Part shown: piece after piece, positions 12,009 to 21,026 of the stretch
Layout of the letters: every line of letters begins with the position of its first letter
Position numbering within the stretch: position 1 is the stretch's first letter
Assembly: GCF_037975245.1 (NCBI RefSeq)
Contig: NC_092577.1
Span: 4,146,001 to 4,210,000 of the forward strand
Reading direction: 5' to 3'
Origin: Apostichopus japonicus
Lineage: Eukaryota; Echinodermata; Holothuroidea; Aspidochirotida; Stichopodidae
DNA: 64,000 nt
Notes under the pieces: model-generated
Database searches by the model: none
What the model saw: the letters and a program-made list of their open reading frames with translations, nothing else
Told to the model about the DNA's origin: nothing
Made by a program: the position numbers and the translations under genes

Positions 12009-12599
12009 GCTCTCAGATTTTTTTATGCACCCCTAATGCAAAATGCTGTAGCTATGATTGTTCGCGCTTTTCTGTCGTGTTAATCGATAGGCCTGTATTA
12101 CATCCTATAAGAATCCGGCATACTGCAGTGGTTTTGTACTGCATGCAGGCACATTAATTCCAGCGGTTTTGACGATAAAGACAAATGATCAGTAAACCTT
12201 GGACAGTTCATCCTAAATATTGCTATTTTTATCTGTATCACTTCTTGAAAAAGGTCAGCGAGCCTGACATATTGATCTTAACAGGATTTACTTCAGTGCA
12301 TAACCATGGATGGGTGTTTTAACTCACTGGGCTACCTGAAACAAACCCTCCTCCCCCCTCCCCCCCCCCAAAAAAAAATGTTTGTAGGTATACAGGATAG
12401 GCTCGGAACTATATGTTATTATTTTAGCAAATTCCTTGTAGGTTTGTTAAAAATCCTGTTTAATCGGTGATGAAATGCAGCCCGGCCTTTTTAAAAGGAT
12501 TCATAGAGAAGATAAGCGGGATGAGAGTAGTAAACTGCAACAAGGGAACTTAAGTTAAACTGAGTGATGACATTATCAGAAGCAAAGGACATTATTTTA

Positions 12600-12627
12600 T
12601 GGGGTTGGGTGGGGGTGGGGGTGGGGA
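12600..12627 (+). other. G-quadruplex-like tract
   Basis: Five runs of three to five G are separated by one or two T (ggggttgggtgggggtgggg and onward). This satisfies the usual pattern for an intramolecular G-quadruplex on the plus strand. Confidence 0.6.
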
Positions 12628-13136
12628 TATACCGAACATGCTTGATGCCCGACAACTGGGTACACTGCAGCTACGGCGAGTCCATGATACGAAGATGCAG
12701 CAATTCCAAATACTTGTTTTGTTTAAATTATCCCATTGCTTAATTAAAGGTAATCTCTCAGCTAGGAAATTTTTAGAGGGCGGGCCAATTTCATAGGTTT
12801 CACTGATACACCGTTACTCCACTTTCTAACATGGTCACGTGATACGGTATATATAATATACTGCCACTGTACAGTGTATATCCTGTATGTAAATGTACGT
12901 AATGTATAGCACAGTTTCATGCAGTGTTAGCATATGTGTATATTGCGGTAGCCGCCCTGTGTAGGTTGTTATTGTGAATTAGTATGGTCAATACAATACT
13001 TGCAAAGAGGATAGTACTGCTCGTTACATTGATATCATCGTAAATTTTTGGCATGGCTGTCTTTTATTCGCGATCAATCCTGTCGATCACATATGTTGGA
13101 TGGTCTTAATATCATTCAGCATATCATATAAGCATG

Positions 13137-13342
13137 TCTGAGGGTTCTCCAAAGAAACGGCCGTATCCGGGCACTAAACGCGGGTCGGCCGGTGGAAGGG
13201 CCAGATTGCTGTATTGTCAGTCCCGATGCCAAAAGCAGTGAGGGAAAAAGAGGAACAGAGATCGGGGATCGACAAAATGACCAATGCTACCTTCGCGGAG
13301 CATTTACTGGCATGGCAGATCATACGAGAAGGTAGGCAGCAA
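13137..13342 (+). other. Possible decayed first exon, unrecognised
   Basis: A GC-richer island opens with an ATG (13137) and a basic frame reading MSEGSPKKRPYPGTKRG and onward, which stops after 35 codons. A second frame then continues with KMTNATFAEHLLAWQIIRE and meets a donor-like gaag|gtaggc near 13332. The pattern resembles a frameshifted first exon of a transposase-derived or regulatory gene, but I cannot name the family. It may be chance. Confidence 0.25.
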
Positions 13343-14071
13343 ATTATGCTAACGACTAACGTTTCGTTACTATTTAGGCTACCGAGTATACTGTTTACCG
13401 GCCGAAGTGTTTGGTCTACTGTAGGCTTCCTTGTTATATTGTTTTGAAAATTTACTGCATAACTGCCTGCATGGTCATTTTCATTTATTGACTACTAACT
13501 TGTGTAGCCATTTCATGGTAACTTTTTGTCTGAGCATGGGTTTTTAAATGGTGAAATAACCTCAAATCTGCTGAGCAACTCCAAGATGAATTAAGTTACT
13601 AAGGCATTGGGTTGTTTTTACTTTTTAAAGTATAATAGGCATAGGTTAGTGTTTTTACTTTGCTTCAATTTCTTGTCAATCCGCATAGCCACTTTAGCTG
13701 TGGATGATTCTTCACTTGCAAAGAAAAAAATGTACGCATTAAAACTCACAATAGAGTATTGCCTAATACCCCCAACTTGGTAGTAACTTTAAAATACTGG
13801 TAGCGGCTACCTAATTTCACGGTAACTGTAGTGTAAAGTGAGTAAGTAAGTTTTCTAAATGGAAGTCAAAACTCTTAAGCCTTCTCAGAAAGAAGCTACA
13901 CTAACTCTACAGGCTCCTTTGTTGAATAAGTGAAGGATACTGTTCACACATTGATGCATTCATAACATGATAGTTTGCTATCATCGTTGTTTAATCAGAA
14001 AATTGAAGACTCGCCCAAACCGCTAGCTAGCTTGCTAGAGTAGTTGTTTTCTTGTCCCTACAAAATGCAGA

Positions 14072-14560
14072 CAGTAATGAAACGTGATACCTTGTTATCT
14101 TTAATCTAGACCTGAGATGTCCATCGCTGTTATGCACACTGTGTTGTGGGTATTGACCGTAGCTGTATGTACTGATTGTACACTAGTGTCTAATTATCGA
14201 CGGTAGCAAGCTGTGTGTGTATTTTCTGGGATCGATGGTGGTGTCTAACCCTTCTGTTACACCTCATTCGAAACTAGGTCAGATTACCGGCATGAGACGT
14301 TTCTTTGTGCGCCAGTCTTCACACCCTTTCATGGCAGTCTTATCGTTCCGGGTGTAAAATTGAAGACCATGCACTTTCTATTTTTCTTGACTTTGGTGCT
14401 CAGTTGTATTGGAGTACTAAAACGTCTTCTTGGTCCCTGGATTCCGTTCACTGTCTTTCCGTGACAAAAGTACATTGCCCCTTTAATCGCCGTGTCAAGT
14501 CAGGGGAATTTCATGACGTTACTGTCAATAGGTTCCATCGCAATGCCCAACCTGCAAATT
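14072..14560 (+). repeat. Unit A, left fragment of the segmental duplication
   Basis: This sequence (from gataccttgttatct, through gtgttgtgggtattgaccgt, to atcgcaatgcccaac) matches 46345-47056 of unit C in the same orientation. In C the match is interrupted by a 12-bp minisatellite at 46738-46977 that is absent here. A DNA transposon then splits unit A; homology resumes at about 17845. Confidence 0.85.
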
Positions 14561-14687
14561 TTTTGCACAGGGGTGCGATAGCTCCCACTAGTCTATGGAA
14601 CGCGAATATGGAACGCGAAAAGGGCAACCATATTTCGCTGTCTAAACTAAAGTTGTTGCTGCTGTTTAATCATGTTGTTGCTCAAAC

Positions 14688-14755
14688 TTACATTGTTGTC
14701 TAAACTTACGTTGTTGTCTAAACTTACGTTGTTGTCTAAACTTGTCTAAACTATA
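14688..14755 (+). repeat. Short tandem repeat, 18-bp unit
   Basis: The unit gttgttgtctaaacttac is repeated about three times with a partial fourth copy. The same words recur at 15950-16050 and near the right end at 17770, so they are subterminal repeats of the outer element. Confidence 0.75.
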
Positions 14756-15081
14756 ACGTTATTGCCCAATCACGTGATATAAAATATATGGGCATTTCGC
14801 GCGAAATTCGACTTGCGCTGTATATACATACGCTTCGTTAATTTACTGACCAATTACGAAATAGTCAGTAAGATTGACACATATCCCGACCCAATTACAA
14901 GCCGGTCAACGCTCTCCACCATGCTACATACATGAGCTGACCCCGCCCACTTTGCTCCTCTAGTAACTTCCCGTATATGCGAAGAACAAAGGCGGCCTTG
15001 TCCACAGGACTGTTTTCCTAAACCCAGGCAGCAAGAACCTACGAAGATCTAGAGAGGACATGGTTAAAAAAAAAATTATTA

Positions 15082-15266
15082 CGTACCTACGTAATAATAC
15101 TACGTACGTACGTAATAATTATCACGTACGTACGTGATAATATTACGTATGTACGTAATAATATCACGTACGTACGTGATAATTACTACGTACGTACGTA
15201 ATAATTACTACGTACTTATGTAGGGATTATCACGTACGTATTTAATAATTATAACGAATACGTACG
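15082..15266. repeat. Array of TACGTACGTACG palindromes, left
   Basis: Alternating cassettes of cacgtacgtacgtg or tacgtacgtacgta are separated by ataata/attatt spacers. Each cassette is self-complementary. The array is mirrored at 15726-15838 near the other end of the element. Confidence 0.85.
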
Positions 15267-15353
15267 TGTTTAGTGATATAGCCTATGTTAACACTTGTCT
15301 AACGTAAGCGAGCCTACGTTATAAACTGCGGGTGATACATCTTCATATCAAAG

Positions 15354-15536
15354 ATGGAGAGGGATGAACTTGTTCGTATGTACATTAATTTAGGGTTAGC
15401 CAGAAGGAAATCCTTTATTACTTTGACAGCAAAGCATCGGATAATAGTTAGGCGAAAGACATCTCAGACGCATTCTGAGGAGCCTTTTCTTGTATCGCAT
15501 GAAACATTCAGACATTTTATATTGTGGCAAGCCTAA
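15354..15536 (+). pseudogene. Remnant of a transposase N-terminus (IS3EU-like), tentative
   Basis: The frame begins MERDELVRMYINLGLARRKS and continues with AKHRIIVRRKT. This wording resembles the short helix-turn-helix segment (E-L-I-x-x-Y-F-x-L-G-L, then a-x-x-H-x-I) that starts integrase-type transposases of the IS3EU group. The match stops after about 45 residues, and no D,D,E core is found downstream. It could be chance similarity. Confidence 0.3.
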
Positions 15537-15725
15537 GCACAGACATTCCTGTGGTGTTAGTCGAACGAACGTACCAATTGTCTGTCTCCGGCATTTTTTA
15601 GTTAACTATAAGTATAAGCTTGACTTCTGTGGTGTACGTATCTTGCATGTAGACAAATATGTTACAGTATGTACGTACCGCGTACCGCCACTTCTTACTA
15701 TCTTCAGTATAGAACGTAAAATTAT

Positions 15726-15838
15726 CACGTACCGTACATACGTAATAAATATTACGTACGTACGTAATATTTATTACGTACGTACGTTATAAATATTACG
15801 TACGTACGTAATAAATATTACGTACGTACGTAATATTT
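15726..15838. repeat. Array of TACGTACGTACG palindromes, right
   Basis: Five or so cassettes of tacgtacgtacgta separated by ataaatatt-type spacers mirror the left array at 15082-15266. Confidence 0.85.
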
Positions 15839-15949
15839 TTTTTTTTACCATGTCCTCTCTAGATCTTCGTAAGAACCAACCCCCTGCGTATAGTAATCAT
15901 ATGAAGCCCACGTGGTAAAGCAATTGTTGAACAGCGCCGATGGCAACAA

Positions 15950-16050
15950 CGTAAGTTTAGACAACGAAATCAGTTTGCCCTTTTCGCGCGTCCACGCGCG
16001 AAAAGGGCAATCTGATTTCGTTGTCTAATCTAAGTTTGTTGTTGCCTAAA
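15950..16050. repeat. Near-perfect palindrome within the outer element
   Basis: Inverted arms (left containing gtttagacaacgaaatcagt, right containing gatttcgttgtctaa) meet around a gcgcgtccacgcgc centre. This gives a hairpin with a stem of more than 40 bp. Confidence 0.85.
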
Positions 16051-16429
16051 CTAAAGTTGTTGCTGCTGTTTTACCATGCTGTTGCTCAAACTCACGTTGA
16101 TGTCTAAAATTCCGTTAAAGTGGTCCTGCCATGGGGTATTCCAGGTTATTGGATAGCTAATTTGGAGGATTTGTTTTCCAAAAATATAACTTTTATTTCA
16201 TTAAACCTAGTCGTTCGCGAGAAAATTGTAAAAGAATTTGGCTACTTTACGTAACCTTGTAAAAAAAAGTGAAATCAGCTGAAGTACGCGCTGACGTCAT
16301 ATCGTGAACGCTGGATGTAAACAACACTTGCACTGTTCGTTGAGTTCGTGTGGTTTATGGTGTAAGCGTGATTGTACATCCTTCATTTTGTAGCTATTCT
16401 GTCTTCAAATTTACACTGATTGATTAAAA

Positions 16430-16887
16430 TGCCAAAGGCGTTGTGTTGTTGGAGGTTGTAGCAATGTAAGTTCTGATAGAATAAGCCTTCATCAGTGGCC
16501 AAAGGATGTAAAAACTCAACGTCTTTGGACCCGTTTCGTGCAGCTCACTATAGGGCTGACTTCAAAGGGCCATCGAACTACAGTGTTATTTGTAACGAAC
16601 ATTTTGATGATCAATGCTTTTCCCAATTCGATCGTTATAAACGAGATTTAATTGGTGGGGGACTAAGACTGCCACTTATACCCGGATTAGTACCCACCAT
16701 AAAGTTGCAAGAGAGTGTCGTGAGTGGAACTGCAAGTAGCCCTGTACCAGAAGTGGAAGTAAGCCCTAACTTGGTTAGGCCCAACGTTACTGAAACTTGC
16801 ATAGGAACAAGTACAACTCCAACTTCAAGTAGGCATGCTATTCCCACAAGGAAGCCAAGACTTCAGAGCGCCGTGCTAGAAAGGAGG
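16430..16887 (+). pseudogene. THAP-domain exon with two frame disruptions
   Basis: The C2CH zinc finger of a THAP domain can be followed across frames. It starts MPK, then after an apparent one-base insertion near 16438 reads CVVGGCSN...SLHQWPKDVKTQRLWTRFVQ. After an apparent two-base insertion near 16549 it continues ADFKGPSNYSVICNEHFDDQ. Zinc ligands CxxxxC and CxxH are present, as is the invariant tryptophan. The frame runs on to a donor-like aaggag|gtacgtg near 16888, so this is probably exon 1. THAP domains bind DNA, and transposases and host regulators both use them. As written the exon cannot be translated intact. Confidence 0.65.
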
Positions 16888-17224
16888 TACGTGTGTTGTG
16901 GTCACACGACTCATACTCTTAATCTTTCTTTTACACTCTGTTGAAATATGAAAAAACGATCTAGGCATAGGGGCCTACAATTTAAAACTACATTTAATCA
17001 AAAACTGTAGACCACATTTTAGCCTAACAACCACACTAAGTCCATGGGGAATGTAGCCTAACCATCGGTTTGCCAAAAAAAAAAAAAAAAATAAAAATGC
17101 GTAGCTTTGTTTAGAACTTTCAATTTGCTGGAAATCGACAGTTGTTTGGAAGGTATGTGCTATGTCTTAAAGAGGGAATGTTGTATTTTACGTACACCGT
17201 TGCTGTGGCGATGGATTGAAGGTT

Positions 17225-17494
17225 TTAAATTCGATTACTCAGCGGTATAATGGTTTCGTATTTGGTGGTGAGTGATTTTATCCACACACGAAAAAATACA
17301 TCGGCTTGCTCAGGCTGCTCATAATTATGCCTTTCGTTCTCATCTGCAAGGGGCTCAAATTGGTAAGGTTCTGCACCCCCTTCATTTTCAGAATGTTCGC
17401 TTTCGTTTTCTATGTTATTTTCATCGTAACTCGAACTCGAATAAGAAAAATTCAACACGAAAGAAGTTGATGAATTGTCACTAACGGACGCCAT
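17225..17494 (-). CDS. Acidic N-terminal exon with PYQFEP motif, function unknown
   Basis: From the ATG at 17494 the minus-strand frame encodes about 89 residues. It starts MASVSDNSSTSF and is rich in Ser, Glu and Asn, with EPYQFEPLADENE in the middle. Short PYxFEP motifs near an acidic N-terminus occur in invertebrate proteins annotated as P2X7-C-terminus-like, and this resemblance is weak. An upstream in-frame ATG at 17578 is also possible. It faces the THAP exon inside the same element, with a TGACGTCA site about 86 bp upstream of the ATG. No downstream exon was identified. Confidence 0.3.
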   Translation of the reverse strand: MASVSDNSSTSFVLNFSYSSSSYDENNIENESEHSENEGGAEPYQFEPLADENERHNYEQPEQADVFFRVWIKSLTTKYETIIPLSNRI

Positions 17495-19003
17495 TGTGTA
17501 TACAAATTGTGTGTAACACGACTTCTGCATTTGGTTCATGACCATCGTAGCTTCACGATATGACGTAGCAGAACACATGTGACGTCATCAAGTGCGTGAC
17601 AGTTTTTTCTTAGAACGTGGTAAAAAGTACGAACTTTAAAGCTCATTTTTGTGGCGAGGCCAATTATTTTCCAGAGATTTTAAAGTGAAATATTGAAAAA
17701 GTGCATACAATATACCCATTTTTTCATCTAACTCAAATATTTTGGATGGCATGGCAGGACGACTTTAAATTTAGCAACGAAATAAGTTTGCCCTATTCGC
17801 GTTCCATAGACTAGTGGGAGCTATCGCTCCCCTGTGCAAAACTTAATCTGCAATGTTTGCGTGAAGGTTCACCGGCACCAGCTAGAAGTCTACGCGGACT
17901 AGAAGCGGTTTAAGAATGCATTTCATTTATTAAATCAATGCAGGGCTCTTGTAACCTTTGGAATAAAGGTAGAATAAGTCTTAAGGTATGTGAATATCCA
18001 GATTTGCCTAGCATTTGTTAAGCCTAGGGTAGCCGGAGCCTACATCATACATGTAAGCTACTGTACTAAGAGTAAGACTACAGTGGCTAGGCCTAGCCAA
18101 ACGTTTTGTCGGGTAGGATAAGAGTAAGACTAGCAATCAACAATAACCAGTGCTTTTTTTGTAGACCATAGATACCTATAGGTTACAGATTATTGAACAC
18201 AAAGTTATCTGTTAATTGTATTTCTTACTTGGACGGATGCATTGAATCGTATCAGAAATGACAAGAATATCGTAGGCTATATACACTGGTATAATTGTAT
18301 GCATTTTGGAATACTGTAATGTATTGGAGGTCACCAGAGGTCTGAACCTTTGAAAACTTGATAACTTCAAAATCAAAACTTTTGACAAGAACCTTCTTGT
18401 AGCACATCAAATGCCAACACGGTCTGTGCAGTAGGTCAAAATCTTTAATACCTAATACATAAAACACCTTCGATTAAAGCAAATCCTGGATTAACCATTA
18501 TGAGTTTGTGGCTATTGTCAATGTGTGCAGTGTTTCATTTAACATTCTCATATAAAACTGTAAGGAATCACTAAGCCTATTGGCGTTTCTGGTTTGGTGC
18601 ATGTATCGAGTGTGGTGTACTGCAACAGAGTGAGGCTACTATCTCCCACTCCCAGACTGACTAAAATTAAGTTCACATGGGTTTACCTGGTAATGTCCTA
18701 TAAAGAGCAAGGCAATTATGTTTGTGCGAATTTACGTATGCAAGTTACACCAGAATAGTCAACCTGTCATGTTGTCTATACAATTTAATATAGTACAGAG
18801 CAGCCATCAAAATGCATTCAGGCCCCACAACCCATGTTTGTTTTTTGTTTACTTTGGACTAGATGTTACCAAAACAGCTTGAGCAACAATCAAAAAAGTA
18901 ATAATTTTAATAAATATACTGATATCTGGTTATAGCCTGCAACTTACTAAAATAGATCCCCTCCTTGGGATGTGCCCTGTAATTTGCAGATCGTCAGTAT
19001 TAA

Positions 19004-19619
19004 AGCAGCATTTTGCGTTGGGTCGCTTTTTTCCACTTTTTTAACATGTGCATCGATTTTTTTACATGTATCAATCATAAAACAGCAATCTAAGATACCA
19101 TCCAAGTTTCACCCTGCCAAGAGCGTTAATTAGCGAGTAATTAACGATTTATGTCGATAAATGAGAAGAGTGTCCTCGACAAATTTCACAGTTAAAATTA
19201 ATCGCATACAATTCCGCCAAACCCACTAGTTTGAATTCAACCAATCAGAGATGCAGGTTTAGTTATGAGCCGTTGCTAAAAATAGATTCAAGACTTCGCG
19301 TTGGTTGTACGAGGGAGTTGTTATGCAACTCCCTGGTACAACTGCCATATAGACTGTACACAAATCAAGCGTGGTGTTATATTACGTATCTGTCAATGAC
19401 GTTCGTAGTGTTTAAATATTCATATTATGGGCGAGGTTTATTGGGTTCCCAACGGAAAATATCTTGGAGAACAACAAAGTTGAAAGTTGCAATTTTTTCG
19501 ACTTTTATGCCACCATTTGAAGTAAAATATAAATAGATTAGCTACTTATGTATGTCGTTATGGCAAAGTGGAATCAGTGAGGTTGAGAAAAATCATAGAA
19601 AAGGACGCAAAATGCTGCT
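19004..19619. mobile_element. TTAA-type MITE, private to unit A
   Basis: The ends agcagcattttgcgt and the exact reverse complement acgcaaaatgctgct are flanked by TTAA on both sides (19000-19003 and 19620-19623). Unit C has the empty site at about 49680 (cagtattgaaagaag). TTAA duplication suggests a Kolobok or piggyBac relative. No transposase is encoded. Confidence 0.85.
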
Positions 19620-20845
19620 TTAAAAGAGGAACATCACATTCATCAACATTTCACATTAGTGTACATGTACAATCAAGTTCTGAAGGACACATTCATCAAT
19701 GTCATTTGAAAATTCAGAACTAGACTTCAACATTTAATTCTCCTACATCAGCTCTCTGATTATAGTTTAATGAAGACATTTTAATTAATTGAAGGTTAAT
19801 GTTGACAAATTGACCTGTACTATACCACACCATATGAAACAGATATTGTAAGAGACTACTGTAGTTACATGTAACTATGTCATATCATAATTAGGGGCTA
19901 TTTTCTGCTATATATGATGAAAAGTTCACACAGGCTATAAACTTGGCCAAAAATGTCATTGAGTTTAAGCGAACAATGTTAACTTTTGTTCTTATATTTT
20001 CATATCTGCATGTTGTCATTCCCATGTTCCCTGTAGTGACAGCTTATAATGTGTACGTACTAGAACCACCAGAAATACATCAAATTTTGGTCTTTTTACC
20101 TTAGACTTTATACCTTGATTTTGAACAAATATTTGATCAATTTGTTGATGGTTTTATCTTCTCAACTACACATCTCAACAGTGTATACAGTAGTTATACT
20201 CAATTTAACCTAGTTGAAATAATGCCTTACAATTAGTGTATGTACATCATTTTAATACAGCTAATAGCTGCAGTCTGTGTTAAATTTGCAACAAAATGGT
20301 GGTAGCCTGTACCTGGTCAGTTAATTAAATTGGGTCAATCCATGCCAAATCAACAGCTCTAGGCCTCCACGTCGACCCTCTCAAAATAGCCTGAAATTGA
20401 TATAGTGTCTTGCCATGTGTCTCAAAGGATGAAATTGGGCAAAAAAAAATGTTGAAAACGGATACGGCCCCGTCTAGCAACCAAATCCAGCTTGCATTTT
20501 AACAGCCCTAAATTTGTGTCAAGTTTGGAGGCATCTTTTGCATAAATGTAAAGTATTTTATGTCTGATATTGCAGATGTTGTGGAAGACATGTGACCAGT
20601 CTTCAAATTTAGCTAATTTTGAAGAAATTTACGGTCTCAATTTTTCGTAACAAGTACTTAAAATGGCAGAAAATGAGATAGGGGCCTTTTCTGGCCCTAC
20701 TTTGAGTGTGCTCTATATTCACAAGCAAAGGCATGTTTGAGTTTTAATTTGCATTGGATCCTTGTCCAGTGGTAGTTGTATGGGAAAACTGCCAAAAAAA
20801 AAGTCAAGCGGGTCGTACGTTTTACGAACAGCTCCCACAAACTTA

Positions 20846-20958
20846 AGAAATCTCAACAACTCTGTAACTGGACGACATACATTAATCTTGGAGTGACTCG
20901 AACTGGGGACATTATGATTGGAAGTCACTGGCATTAACTACTGAGCTTACACTCCAAT
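20846..20958 (-). repeat. tRNA-derived SINE-like repeat
   Basis: Read on the minus strand, the head has a perfect 7-bp acceptor pairing (tggagtg/cactcca), an A-box-like taagctcagtagttaatgcc and a B box cagttcgagtc. A tail follows, running to gttacagagttgttg. The same unit occurs at 51181-51285 and, in the opposite orientation relative to its TRIM gene, at 43137-43241. It is therefore a dispersed repeat and not a host tRNA. Confidence 0.75.
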
Positions 20959-21026
20959 ATGAGCTGATATTAAGTAAAAATTCAAAATACCCTTTCTTTG
21001 GTATTTTCTTTTCAGCTTGCATCAAA

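Larger units (their letters stand above)
12009..14071. other. Intergenic with C-rich and G-rich tracts
   Basis: It contains a C-rich run at 12348-12369, a G-quadruplex-like tract at 12600-12627 and a GC-richer island at 13140-13330 treated separately. The remainder is AT-rich with no supportable gene. Confidence 0.5.
15040..15871. mobile_element. Inverted-repeat element with 6-bp target duplication, IS3EU-like
   Basis: The termini are perfect inverted repeats of about 25 bp (tacgaagatctagagaggac and onward; the right end closes with gatcttcgta). They are flanked by a direct repeat, agaacc, at 15034-15039 and 15872-15877. Inside each end is an array of TACGTACGTACGTA palindromes. The 6-bp duplication and the internal frame described at 15354 together suggest the IS3EU group. 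No intact integrase is present, so this copy is non-autonomous. Confidence 0.7.
16119..17764. mobile_element. THAP-bearing DNA element with TTAA target duplication (Kolobok-like)
   Basis: The ends agtggtcctgccatg and the reverse complement of catggcaggacgact differ at one position. TTAA occurs directly outside both (16115-16118 and 17765-17768). TTAA duplication together with a THAP domain fits the Kolobok superfamily; piggyBac also uses TTAA but lacks THAP. The element holds two facing reading frames (16430-16887, + and 17225-17494, -) and no recognised transposase catalytic core. TGACGTCA palindromes lie at nearly equal distances, 173-177 bp, from the two ends. Confidence 0.65.
14560..17842. 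mobile_element. Outer DNA element carrying two nested insertions
   Basis: The left end (ttttgcacaggggtgcgata, from 14561) and the right end (reverse complement of gctcccctgtgcaaaa, to about 17841) are inverted repeats of at least 45 bp. They share the internal block gatagctcccactagtctat. Unit C shows the uninterrupted site (cccaactgcaacgttgcgtg). Removing the insertions at 15040-15871 and 16119-17764 leaves an element of about 0.8 kb with no transposase. A target duplication could not be fixed; ctgcaa occurs near both ends but is not directly adjacent on the right. Confidence 0.8.
17845..21015 (+). other. 5' flank of TRIM-2, non-coding
   Basis: No coding frame is convincing. Positions up to about 20154 are shared with both B and C; about 20155-21015 is shared with C only. 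The flank ends in a pyrimidine-rich 3' splice site (ag at 21014-21015), so the promoter and an untranslated first exon should lie within or beyond it. Confidence 0.6.

Noticed and set aside
16119-17764. piggyBac element
   Set aside because: TTAA duplication fits, but the THAP domain and end sequence point to a Kolobok-like element instead.
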